DNA of 62,000 bases from the NCBI GenBank assembly GCA_030141605.1, contig JAQGDQ010000386.1:1-62000 (forward strand), read 5' to 3'. The stretch comes from Tubiluchus corallicola (lineage: Eukaryota > Priapulida > Priapulimorpha > Priapulimorphida > Tubiluchidae). The notes below the pieces were generated by a model, which saw only the letters and a list, made by a program, of their open reading frames with translations, was not told the DNA's origin and did not search any database. Both the position numbers and the translations under genes were made by a program. Of the stretch, positions 8,935-21,500 are shown piece after piece. Each line of letters opens with the position of its first letter. Position 1 is the stretch's first letter.

Positions 8935-11105
8935 AATCACAAGAAATCTTTCTAGATGCAAATAACTATTGACAGTTGATTGAGTAACGTATGATGTAAT
9001 CTGCAAATTACTTTTGCTCAAGATTGGCAACCCTTGAATTTGTGGCTTCACAATTTCGATTTTTGTCTCTTAGGCAGAAAATTTTCGGTTTTTTGTGAGT
9101 AATACAATTCTTGTGTTCATCAGCATGGCTGAATCGCACTAACTCATGAAATTCATTTTCAATGTATATTTGATTTTTTTCAGTTCTTGACGATTGCTCA
9201 CCTTTTTCTTGCAAGAATGGAGGATCATGCATAAATGGCTTGAACTCGTTTGCTTGTCATTGTCCAATTGGATATACTGGAGACTATTGTGAACATGGTA
9301 TCTGCATTTTTTTTGAAAAAAAAAATTTAAGTGATGTCTTTCTTACATTGTAAGGCATGTTTGCCCAATCCTTGTGCTATAGAGTGCAAAATATTTATTG
9401 CTTTTTTTCATTTTTCAGTACAATTATTTTCATTACAGTGTAACTGCTGTCAACTAATATTGCACAGTCTGCTGTTTGCGAATGTTCTCCCTAAGGAGAA
9501 ATCAAAATAAGTCTTTTTGGGTTCAAATGACTTTTGATAATAAATGATATCCATAACTTGCTTAAATTTGTTATTCAAAAAAGAGAATAATAACTCTTTG
9601 TGGACTTTTAGGCATATCTTTTCACCCATGAAGTGTAGACAGTCCATAAGCTGTCGTAGACACTAAACATGGTTTTAAAATATTACCAGTGGTATGATAT
9701 GGAAAACACGCTTGGTCTTCTAACCTTTTGTAATGGCTTGGCTCATGCCTGAAACATGTGACTGTCACAGTCTGTCAATTTGCGAGGAAATTTATGTGTA
9801 CTGTTCACACTACTTGCTAACGATTATCATTTGTTGTGCTGTAATCTGCAAACTGATAATGTCTTATTTTGTGGAACAACGACTGTGGTTTGATGGAATC
9901 ATTCTTGATTATCCTAAAACGTAAAAAGTAGAAACTCTTATGTTTCTTGTGTTTATGGGCACCGTTGAACTGCACTAATTCATAAAATTATGAATTATTA
10001 TTGCCTCTATTGCCTTTTTTCATGTTTTAAAACACTTGTTGTCTTAGCATTGCACAGGTCTGTCATTTGCAAACATTTTCCCTGAAAAGCACGAATTACT
10101 AAGCAATCTTTCTGCGTTCGAATGATCATCGACAGTTGATGGACGTTTTCTGCAAATTACTATTGCTGAAGATCGGTAGCCTTTGAATTCGTGTTCTCCC
10201 AGTTTCGATGTTTGTCTCTTAAGCAGAAAATTTTCCTCCATGCACATTTTGCCATTCACTAAGCTTTGACACAACCTAACTATTAAATAAATTGTCACCT
10301 AGCTTTAAAAATGTAGGAGAAGATACAGCATGAAGCAAAAACAATTAGATCCCATTTCTGTCACCATTGCATGAATCTAGCAAGTCACAAATAAACATAT
10401 ACTCCGCTTGAGAGTTCTAACTTAAATTGTAACTGAGAATTCTAAATTAATGCTTGTTTAATTTTAAATTCTTTATAGTTTCTGCAGCTTGTAGTCTGTA
10501 ATATGACAGTTGCATGCGATGAAAAAATTATGATCTGTACCAGAACGTTTGCCATTTCCTGCTTTTCAACATTTCAGCTAATATTTAATAATAATAGTAT
10601 AGAATTGCAAAATATTTTATCTAAGAGAGCCACACTGTATTATGCACACACCCAAGACTCACTCAAGAACTGAAGTGCCTTCTCAAATTGACCAAAATGG
10701 ACTTATCATCATTACGCATGAGATCCTGATTATAAATTATATTTTTTTTATAAGAAAATTTAGCATACAACAATCTAGAGCTCCACTCAATATTTTCTCA
10801 AGCAACCAGAATCTGGATCTCTAGACATTTCTCAAACGTAATCCACTAAAGCAACATTCTTATCATTACCATTACTCTAAAAGGTAGACAGTAGTGTTTT
10901 ATTTAAAAAAGGCAATTTTCTTGTTTTTTAGATACGAAAGTATGTATTTTGTTAAATACCTGTGCTTAAGAAGTGCAAAACGCTTATTGTCTTCTTTCAA
11001 GTATTATCTTAGTGGTGGACAGGTTTTCTGTTTGCAAATGTTTTCTGTGTGAAGCACAAATGGCTTAAAATGTTTCTGGGCTCAAATGATGCCTGCAAAT
11101 GCAAA
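8935..11105. repeat. Cluster of diverged local duplications around the EGF exon
   Basis: Related intron-like blocks recur. 9003-9085 matches 10154-10235 (both contain tttgtctctta then gcagaaaatttt). 9475-9545, 10060-10135 and 11020-11095 share a 'ctgtttgcaaatgtt...tgggttcaaatga' core. 9116-9170 resembles 9950-10010. Identity looks like roughly 75-85%, so the duplications are old. Only the 9.18-kb copy keeps an EGF exon. Confidence 0.6.
9184..9297 (+). CDS. Isolated EGF-like exon on the plus strand
   Basis: A 114-bp phase 1-1 exon is bounded by a strong acceptor (tttttttcag) and a GT donor. It encodes a complete EGF module with six cysteines, DDCSPFSCKNGGSC then CHCPIGYTGDYC. The symmetric phase is the usual one for shuffled EGF exons and matches the EGF exons of the minus-strand polycystin gene. 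No other convincing exon of a plus-strand gene was found nearby; a possible follow-on exon at 11530-11669 has a good acceptor and a compatible phase but no domain. It may be a surviving exon of a decayed or poorly resolved gene. Confidence 0.65.
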
Positions 11106-12227
11106 TACAAATAATTGTAATTTAGGTAAAATGCCACTTAATTTTTTGTGATGTCACAATGAAAGTTCTCTTAGAAGTTCCAAAACGATGTGATAACTTT
11201 TTTGATCCCTTGAGAACTTGTGATACATTTTTTGAAAGTAACCATGCCCAACATTCTCTAGCAAATCAAGTTAGTGCTGTGATCAGCCCGTAAAATGCTA
11301 ACTTGACACATAAGAGTATTTTTAAGTTATTTTAGCAAGATCCAAAAGTGACAAGAGTTTAATAACTTATTTATACAACGTGCATTAACATTTTCTTTTT
11401 TTATCATTCCTATTATAATTTAAATAAAATATAAGTAAAAAAACCTTCAAACTTTGATACTACATATAATGATCGTTTATAACCTCAAATGATATTTCTT
11501 GTTGATATTCTTATGCATTCTTTTTTCAGAAACCAGATTTAGAGAAGGAAATTTCTATGCCGCTGTATTTAACTCTGCATCTGACAGAGCTCCAGTTCAT
11601 GTCACAACAATGATCCATATCATTATGGTGTTCTCAACAATTCGTGCAAGTCTTTTAATAATTCACTGACCAAATAGAAAGGCAGAGTATTTAATGATTT
11701 AAGATTTTGAAGCGTAGTCATATAAGCCAATTTTTTTCCAAGCAAAACGTATCATAGAACACCATAATGCATAATACCGTATGTATTGTAAAACATACGT
11801 TACATGATTTTTAATAAATGCTTGGTTTAAATTTATTCAAAACGTAATTTGACAATTGTAGCTTTGAAACAGCCAGTTTGACAACTGACATATTTTGTTC
11901 CCTTTTGGCAGCTAAATCCTAGACAGGTGCTGTACAATGGTGACCACAATATTTTTATACTTAGGAACTACCTAATTAATATAATTTAACACTTATTTAT
12001 ATCTCGTTTGTTGCATTACTGTCAACAAATTACTTTGAGAAGCTGACAAAAGAGAGAATACTGTGAGTAAATCATGTCTGACATGGCGGCAATAAGTGTA
12101 GCTATTTTAGTAATGACTAACTGTTTCATGAACAAAACTACATTGGCAAGTAGGATATATCAGCTACCCATTTGATTTTTAGTTTTTCTTAAGTATCAGT
12201 CATGCTCAAATTGACAAAAGCCAACAC
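11106..12227. other. Intergenic sequence
   Basis: AT-rich, no gene accepted. A splice-acceptor-like site at 11521-11529 opens a 46-codon frame ending in TGA at 11667, without domain support. Confidence 0.4.
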
Positions 12228-12490
12228 TCTCTATTATTAAAACGTCTGAAACATGGTGCAATCAGTATGATTTCTGCGCACAATTTTTAAACAAAAATGT
12301 GTTTTTCTGCAGAACTAAATCAAGGGATATGCTTGTTCTTCATGAGGCTGTCTTTTATTGATGATTTGAAAATTTGTTTGAAAATTTTTAAAAATAATTT
12401 CGATTCAGATTCCAAATCTTGAAAATTTTGTTTGATTAGAGTTCTAAAGTCAAAAGTTTGATTAGATTTGAATTCGCTTTCTGATAGAGA
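12228..12490 (+). repeat. Direct repeat, copy 1
   Basis: About 263 bp, mid-90s percent identity by eye with 13513-13775, same orientation, 1.28 kb apart. Both run from tctctattatta to ctttctgatagaga. No terminal inverted repeats seen. Confidence 0.9.
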
Positions 12491-13512
12491 TTAAAATTGA
12501 AATTGAGAAAACCCTGATATGTAACCATGTTGTCAGCCATCTCGAAAATTGTGGTCATATTGGACAAATTTCTATTAGCCCGTTGTCAGAATTAGTCACC
12601 TTCACGAGCTCTAGCACTATGCAAACTTTCATGCTTTTGAATCAAAAGGAGCATCTTTTTCACCACTCTGATAGACCAAATACCCATTCCCAGGTCAAAT
12701 GGTGGCCATCTTTTTCGCAGCGCTCAAATTTCAGCTTAATTTGGATATGTTATTCTCTGGACCAAATGCACTGCACTGATAGGCCCCATTGATTCACACA
12801 TATTACAAGACATTCAAAAAGATATAAAGACTTTGGACATATTTAGCAAACAACACAACTTTACATTCCAAGCTTTATGTTATATAATGCATTAACAATG
12901 CTCTTTCTGTGTTGAGGGTTTGAATATCGTCCACAAATTAGTAAAATTAAACTCCAATAACGATCCAACAAATGCACATAGGGCTACTCGATTATCCTTT
13001 TTTTAAAAAAAGTAAAAGGTGACTGTAAACAGATTACGAAACAAAAAGCAAATGAACAGCAAAAAAACCATTGAAACATAGGTACAAGGTCAGACTGAGA
13101 ACTTCCATAACGGAAGCTGCTGTCAAAGTTGCTCATTTATTCCTAAACACAGTTTGTTAGCAATCTTTTGCTGATAGTTTTTCATCAATAGATACTGTCG
13201 ATGAATGTATAATACTGTAAATTTAATTACACAAATTAAATTTATCTGGACAATCATATTTTTTGTCTTCTTACTGTCTCATTGCAGCCTCTTATCTTGA
13301 TTAGGCATGATCATCAAATGTTCAAGTTATCATGCTCATATTCATTCAACTGTTAAAGTTATGATTTATCTTTACAATGCGACCAGTGAACCTTACATGG
13401 AATGCAGCAGGCATTACTATGTGTTACCTTATTGCAAACAATTTTTTAATCTGAGTTAGATTCAAACCTAAAATTGTAGAGTCGTATAATTTGGCAATTA
13501 AACAACAAGCGT

Positions 13513-13775
13513 TCTCTATTATTATAACGTCTGAGACATGGTGCAATCAGCATGATTTCTGCGCACAATTTTTAAACAAAAATGTGTTTTTCTGCAGAAC
13601 TAAATTAAGGGATATGCTTGTTCTTCATGAGGCTGTCTTTTACTGATGATTTGAAAATTTGTTTGATTATTTTTAAAAATAATTTCGATTCAGATTCCAA
13701 ATCTTGAAAATTTTGTTTGATTAGAGTTCTAAAGTCAAAAGTTCGATTAGATTTCAGTTTGCTTTCTGATAGAGA
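13513..13775 (+). repeat. Direct repeat, copy 2
   Basis: Partner of 12228-12490. It has a small deletion near the (tttgaaaattttta) region and a few substitutions. It lies just beyond the 3' end of the polycystin gene. Confidence 0.9.
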
Positions 13776-13877
13776 ATGCTCACCGCAAATTTAGATTGGC
13801 CAATGACTTTGTTCTGGTCACATTTGTATAAAAAAATAAGTGGAAATGATGTAATGATTTCGTTTTACCAGAAGTTT

Positions 13878-13883
13878 TTTATT
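13878..13883 (-). terminator. Candidate poly(A) signal of the polycystin gene
   Basis: AATAAA on the minus strand, about 330 bp after the stop codon at 14213. It is the first canonical hexamer I found downstream. Confidence 0.4.
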
Positions 13884-14212
13884 TGAAAATAGAAGGAAAA
13901 AAATCTTGATACACTAACATAGCAACAGACATGCAGTTACGAGGTGATGTTTTCCCTACTGAAGCTAAGTAAGAATAAATTGACAAGTTTGTGCACTTAA
14001 AATTTTGCTCAATGACTTACATAGTATAAAACTCATGGGAATTAGCTACAAACATACATTATAATAATTCATTATACAATTGTGAAAAATTTACACATTA
14101 AATAATTTAAGCATAAAAACAAAACAAACTCCTTGCATCACACAATGTGGTCAAATTGTTTGAATGATGTTACGTATTCATTACCTAATAATGTTTCTTG
14201 TCTTTGCTTCTG

Positions 14213-15558
14213 TTAAATACCAAGAAATGCCTTTCGCTTTAAAGCAGATGTACTTGGTTCTTCGACGAGAGAACTTGGCGTATGATCTGAAACTAGCTTA
14301 TCTCTCCTTAATGCAGCTGCTCTTTGCCGTTTAACTGTGCGAGAACTTGGTGTATTATCTGAAACTAACTTATCTCTCCTTAATGCAGCTGCTCTTTGCC
14401 GTTTAACTGTGCGAGCCTGAATTAACTTATCTCGCCTTAATGCAGCTGCTCTTTGCTTGCTTTCTTCAGCCATTTTACAACTTCGTAAAATGTCCTCTAG
14501 GCACTCCGTCTCTGTGGATTTTTTAATCTCTCTCAGGTCTGTGTTTTCATAGATGTCTTTTGCTCTAGTTATGAGTTTAACTGTGTGGTCAAGTACTTCA
14601 TAATCAGTGGCTCTTTCATCCAAGTTTTTTACAGCCATATGAAATGCTCTCATGACGATCATTCGAAACATATTCAGCAGGTAAATTGCCGCAGAAAAAT
14701 TGAAAATGAAGAAAAATGCAGGTCCAAACAGAGAGTGCGCATTTTCATAATTTTCAAATCTGCCGCCACTCAGTAACATGCCCACTAGTGATGCCATAGA
14801 TATTAAAAACGTATTGAACTCATGGAGAATGTAGCTAAACACAAGCATGCCAAACAATGCAAACGGCAACAGTACTAATGACAAAATAATCGTGTAGTTA
14901 AATAGGGCATCTACAGAAAAAGCAATTGTATCCGGAAAGAGAAACATCATCTTATTAAATGACAGTATTTTCCACAGTTTGATAGTTACCAAGACGACCA
15001 GAAAACCCAGAACATACGTTAGTGTAAAATCCCAAAATGCAGCTGTGTAAAAACTCAAGAATTTTGATTGTTCTGCCCGCTTGTTTTCTTCTAACAAATT
15101 GTCAGTGAGTTTTGCCTTTTTCACAAACAGGATGAATCCCGTTAGGGAAAGGACAATAATGCTAAACTCGACACAATTCCAGGTCTTTTTAAAATAGCTG
15201 AACTTCAGTTTGTTAAGTTGTTTTCCTTCTCTATAGATAAACACTCCAAGTAGCACAAGGTAAAAAATTTGGCTTGATATTATTGTCCCATCTACTGCAC
15301 TTGCAAATGTAACCAGGTTCAAAGTAAAAATCTGATACAATGGAAAAATGCCACCGGTATTACTAAATTCCAAAATCATTAGCACAATGCTGAACAAGTT
15401 TGTGTTGGAGTTGAATAGAGTCATCTCGATCATCACGGCTCGAGTGCGATCATCAATCCAACGCGAATCAATCAATGAATCAATAATCAATTCATTCTGT
15501 GAGCGATTGCGAGTCAATTCCATCACATAGCCACCACCACTGTAGAAAGCTAAATGTC
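14213..15558 (-). CDS. Polycystin exon ll: channel domain and tail
   Basis: 1,346 bp, phase 1 to stop. [15 protein letters not shown], then [20 protein letters not shown] and the EF.NTGG motif of the polycystin channel family, then the remaining transmembrane helices and the pore-like stretch [20 protein letters not shown]. No polycystin-2-type acidic filter is visible. After a helical segment ([14 protein letters not shown]) the tail has three copies of [10 protein letters not shown] with a linker [14 protein letters not shown], and ends KAFLGI. Being one exon, the final channel section is uninterrupted, unlike the rest of the gene. Confidence 0.96.
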
Positions 15559-18500
15559 CTGTAATAAAAAATGTAAATTCAGAGGACTTATTACAATGCA
15601 AAACAACTAACTTTATGCCAGTGTACAGAAAACTTTGTATACCAGCGTAGAGTAAGTTTTACCAATTATCAGTACTAGTAATGAACACACATCGACAAAC
15701 TGATGAATGCAGACCAACTACTACAAGCACTCGTACAGCGGATTAACCAAAATTCAGCTGACCACAACGTTCCACTAATTAAGTGCTCAGTTGTAAATCA
15801 ACATGATCGTGATTGCTTAATATAATAAGAGTAACATTTTGTATGTTTCGTCATTAATATCTGCCGTTTAATTACTCAGGACAAAAAACCTGCAATGGCA
15901 TGTAGAGGTAAAACAACATAAGAGCTTAATGTTCTGAAGTCATACTGATGCAACACAACCAAATATTACGTTCGCATTTTAAGAGAATTATAAGCCTGTG
16001 CGTTTGAGAATCTAGCAAGAAGAAGTTACAACAGAAACTTTTGAGTGAGTAAACAGGAGAACTGATTGTACCATTAAGTTTAGTAAATCAATGATGTGAC
16101 ATCCCTCCATTTTAATTAACCTCTTCAATCCTGTATTCCAGCTGGTGCTCTGGAATATTTTATAGAAAATGAAAAGTTGCTGCTGCTTCTGTCACTGCTG
16201 TGTTATCATGCTGCTGTTTCCCACCCTACAGCCACTGCCACCGCTGTCACGAACTACTGCTTTTTTGTAAAATATGTAAGCCCAGTGATTCATATTCAAA
16301 TTGTGTCATTTATCAACCACACAATGTTGAACCAGCCATATCAAATTATATGGACGAACTGGCTTGACCTATTATCTACTGTTGCCTGATGACATGACTA
16401 AAAATCTGGCAAGGTAGTTTCTAATTTGTTCTACACTGTTCTATTTCTGAGCCATTTGAATAGACAAACATTGATAAAAAGCAGAAAAAAGCTACACAGA
16501 AGGCAGCAGTCACAATTTAGGCAGACGATACAGCAATAACAGCAATCTTTTTTGCAAGTTTATCCAACTGAGTAAACAGAAGAAATGATCATTGCAGCAT
16601 TAAATTTATTGGATAAAAGATGGCTGCTATTTCAAGCTTCAGCTAATGATAACTTTTGCAGGTACCTGCATAAGGTAGTGTTCGCAATTCCAATGTTGAG
16701 CGAAATGTCCAGTGGTCAGTAGGAAAAGAAGGAAATTGACGTTCACGCCATCCAGGCGAATACGGGGCAATATCCTCCCAGGGCCAAGAATAAGCAGAGA
16801 CACACTTCCTTCCAAATGGTTCCATAAGATGATGTATTGAACACAAACCTAAAATGTAAAAAAAACAGGCAGTGCAAGTCAATGGAATGCATGCAAGTCA
16901 CCAAGACAAACTTTTCAAACCACACAGAGAATTTATCAAACCCTGAACAGTACAAATCTGTGCCTAGCTTCCACTTAGTTTTGACATTACCAACCTGGCT
17001 TTATGCGTAATTGTCTCAGTCTCACAACACCAACTAACAGCGTAGTAATATCTGCAGCATATCCATGTGGTGCCTCTTCTCCATTGTACAGTGTATCTGG
17101 ATGCAAGCTAGGTTGCAAAGTGTTCAGGATGTAATCCCACATGGAACTCACACTTGATATCTATAAACAAAACCATATAACAGTGTGATATACAAACAAA
17201 AACAAAACTAAAGTTTATTTGAATAAAACAAGAGCTCAGCAGGGTTTCTGACACAGGTACCTTACTTCAGTGACACGATACAAAAAAAAGATACCATAAA
17301 AAAGGCTAAAATTCACTTTTACTTTTACAGCAAACTAACTCACTTTTCCAGCTAACAGAGCATCTACTTAGCACTAGAAAAAACTTGTTTGCAGAATAAA
17401 AGTATTTCAACTGCTTCTTGTAATTTACGACCAATTTCGGCTTAATAATGTAAAGCAGGAGAAATTTGGTACAACATGTAAACTGTCACACAAAAAAGTT
17501 GCATTTGCAGGAATAAGTTTACATATTGTATTAATGTATACGGAAAATTATTGCCAAAATCATAGCAAAACCATTAGGTTTTTACTGCCAGCGATGTCAC
17601 TCGCAGGGACTCACATGTCATCCTGGATGTTAGCAGAACCAGGAGAGATATCGATTAGAAATACACAAATTCACAAGAGAAAGTTTGGCTCAAACTAGCA
17701 GAAGCAGGAGCGGCACAAATTCGTGCACAAATTCACAAAAGAGAAAGTTTGGCTCAAACTAGCAGAAGCAGGAGAGGCACAAATTTGTACACAAATTCAC
17801 GAAAGAGAAAGTTTGGCTCAAACTAGCAGAAGCAGGAGAGGCACAAATTCGTGCACAAATTCACAAGAGAAAGTTTGGCTCAAACTAGCAGAAGCAGGAG
17901 AGGCACAAATTCACGAAAGAGAAAGTTTGGCTCAAACTAGCAGAAGCAGGAGAGGCATAGATTCACACACAAATTCACAAAAGAGAAAAGTTTGCGTCAA
18001 GCTAGCAGAAGCAGGAGAGGCACAATTCGTACACAAATTCACGAAAGAGAAAGTTTGGCTCAAATTAGCAGAAGTAGGAGAGACACAAATTCACGAAAGA
18101 GAAAGTTTGGCTCAAACTAGCAGAAGCAGGAGAGGCATGGATTCACACACAAATTCACAAAAGAGAAAAGTTTGCCTCAAACTAGCAGAAGCAGGAGAAG
18201 CATGGATTCACATGCAAATTCACGAAAGAGAAAGTTTGCCTCAAACTAACAGAACCAGGAGAAGCATGGATTCACACACAAATTCACGAAAGACAAACTT
18301 TGGCTCAACTAGCAGAATCAGGAGAGGCACTCGCTAAACTTAGTTAACCAGTTAAATCACATGCGAATTTACAACAATTAGTCCAAGATTGTTTTTAAAA
18401 AGACAAGAAGACCGCATTTCGGCTGAACGGGCATCTCGCTAACACAAAACACGAAGAGGTTACCCTTGAAAGGTTACAGGACTGTCACATGAATGCCTAA

Positions 18501-21500
18501 AACAAATGAACGACAAAACCTTTGATGATCTGGACAGACTTATCCTGTTTTGTATTCAACTAGCAACTACCATACTCGAGAATTCAATTGTAGCACATGT
18601 ATTTATCAACTTTGTAGTTTTAGACAGGCAATAATTCGAATTTGACCAATCACAGAGTTCAGGATATGTGAATTACAAGTAGGTAGGTTATGGGGCCTTA
18701 AATTAGAAAGGGTGATTTATTTTGTTGTAGTACTAAAGTAACCTACAGAACAGTTACTGTAGCATTGATCACGAAGGTAGAGGACTAGAAAAGAGATGTC
18801 AAATGCATTGATGACGAAGGTAGAGGACTAGAAAAGAGATGTCAAATGCATTGATCACGAAGGTAGAGGACTAGAAAAGAGATGTCAAATGCATTGATGA
18901 CGAAGGTAGAGGACTAGAAAAGAGATGTCAAATGCAGATTGGCTGAAACACCTCCCTCCAACATTTATTTATGTAAAAGGTTAATGAAAGATACCTACAT
19001 CGGTAAATTTCGTACTTCCCACATAAGATGCATTGATGACTACATCCTCTACAGTTCTAGTCACCATGTACGACCTAAAAAATGTAAAAGAACTAGAGTG
19101 AATCCTCGCTTTATGCCCCCCCCCTAATTAGCGATGTTTCATTTTAACAATACTAAACATTTGTCTGACTTAACAACGGTTGTTTCCTTTTAACGACAAC
19201 TTTTTTACTTTGCTCACATCCATTTTTTTACCTTATCAACAACATTACTACCTAATTTATAGCAATAAAACAGTACATATTGCATTATTATGTTCTAAAA
19301 ATGCACTAATAATAGAAAACAGAACAATTATTATTATTATTATGTTTTTGCTTTGCGACTGACTGCTAAATGCTAGCCATATGTATAAAACGTTTTTTAA
19401 CATTTTATTAAAACTTTGTAATTTTTTGATGTTTCAAAGTGTTGATTTTGTCATATGCCAATAAAACTTCAAAGAAGCCTATGAAATATATTATCAAAAG
19501 ACTGTTTGTCATAAACTGCTTAAAGAAGTGTATAACTTGTGAAGGGTCAGTTTAAATCACAATTACAAAACAACTTCCAAAAGAAGTTGTATCGTGTTTT
19601 ATAAACACCATTCAACACATTTGTATTTTTGTAAACAGATTAAACCTTCATGATAGGCAAGTGTAATTAAAAAAAGTTTAAAAGCGACACTACATCTGTT
19701 GCATCTCTATACCCACCTTGAATCACGGAAATTATAGACAATAACAGACAAGCTTGCTATGAAACATAGGAAGAGAATAATCTCTTTAAGAATCGCATTA
19801 ATTTCGTTGGTGTAATCCTTATTCTCCCGTGCAACCACTACAAACTTTTTATCAGGAGGCGTGTACATGTAATGCTTTTGTCTGTATCTCGAGTTCCTGT
19901 GCAAAAAATGTTTGAATTAGGCTAATTAACAAAACCATTATAATCTAGTGTGTTACCAAAAATGGGGGACTGACTGGACACAGCTGCCAAACTTCCAAGA
20001 CGGCCTGATTTTTAGCCCTTTCTTACAGTATTTTGGACATGGACAGTTTTATAAAATTTCGCATTTTGGCCCACTGTCCCGGGACACTAAAAAGCAAAAA
20101 AATGATCCTGCACTTTGGAAGTTTATAACTCCAAAATGTTCATAGATAGACACTTGGTTGCTATTAGGGACGAATAGGAACTTACATGTGAGCTGTCCTT
20201 TAGTAATATTATTAGTGATTTGGAACACACAAAGTGGCCAAATTACATCATCAATGCCCTTGAATCCATTTCACAAAATCAATAGTCCAGTCTGTTACCC
20301 GAAAAACGAACTCTTAGCTTCGTACTAGATGACAAAATGCTATATATTAGGTATGTTGCATGAATAGTGGCTCACAGATAATTAACCACATTGACATTCC
20401 AGAAGTTTAAACATGGGCACTCTCACTCCTGTTTAACACAGGATGGACAGGACTGATTAAGACAACGCCGGCCCTAACTCTAATTCAGCACAGCTCAAAA
20501 ATATAAAGAAAAATACCTTGATGGGAAAACTGCTCATTGGGAAACTTTGTCCCGGAGGTCAATCTGCTCCCAGATCGGGGAATGTTAAAACTTTTACAAT
20601 AAATACAAATTATACAATTTTGTTAAACGAAACTGAAGTGCTTACATAAATATGATACTACCCAAGTGTGAAATGAAAATAGTTTTACAAACCTTTTATA
20701 AGCATCAAGCCATTCCTTTTGTAGATAAGTATTTAAATTCATTAGTGATGTGTCAAAATGTCTTTCCTCAACCTCAACTGATGGCTTTTTGAAAATAAGT
20801 GCCGTTAAAGCAGCAACAACAAGAACTTTACCAGGTTGAAGTACAAAAATACTTTGAAATATCCCAGTTATCATAGAGATCAGCCAGTCTACACTTTTCC
20901 TGTATCCGTACTTCAGACCATAGAGCATAACCAGGTATGAACAGATAAGACAGGTGCTAATTACAAGAAACCATCCAATGTATAAACACCACCATGGCAG
21001 TTGAAATGTTGTCTGGGGCTTTGGCTCAAGTTCAGAACGAGCTTTTCCCACATCTTGATAACTTATATGTGAAAAACTTTTCATCATTGAAGCAAATTGT
21101 TTAGAATTGACTTCCGAATTTTTCAGGTTACTCGCACAGTCTTTTATGCTTGTTACCTAAATTATACCAAAAAATATTTGAATAAATTACACCAATCTCC
21201 CATTTTCTGGAAACATATAGTAAGTCCACTTCACCTAGCTTTAAGAAAAACGAGAAATGCCAAGAAGCAACGGTTTAACCCTTACAGTACCTAGTTGACT
21301 TTTTGGCTGGGCCGTATTGTGTTTTTCACATTTCACAATAGCTTTTTGTTGTGTGTTACTAAAACAGAATCTTGTAAATAAACAAATAGTCATATTAATC
21401 AAATAGTGTTAATAAACACTAATATTGAATATTAGTTTTATTTGTACGCATGCACACACATACATGTGCATGCACTCAAGAACCTTGACAAATAAGCACG

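Noticed and set aside
11530-11669. Possible terminal exon following the plus-strand EGF exon
   Set aside because: Acceptor and phase fit, but the 46 residues have no domain and no intermediate exons were found.
16177-16389. 70-codon plus-strand frame starting [11 protein letters not shown]
   Set aside because: Lies in a polycystin intron; the hydrophobic start comes from a ctg-rich stretch and nothing else supports a gene.
17723-18337. 204-codon plus-strand frame
   Set aside because: Entirely a minisatellite in an intron; repeats without stops give long frames by chance.
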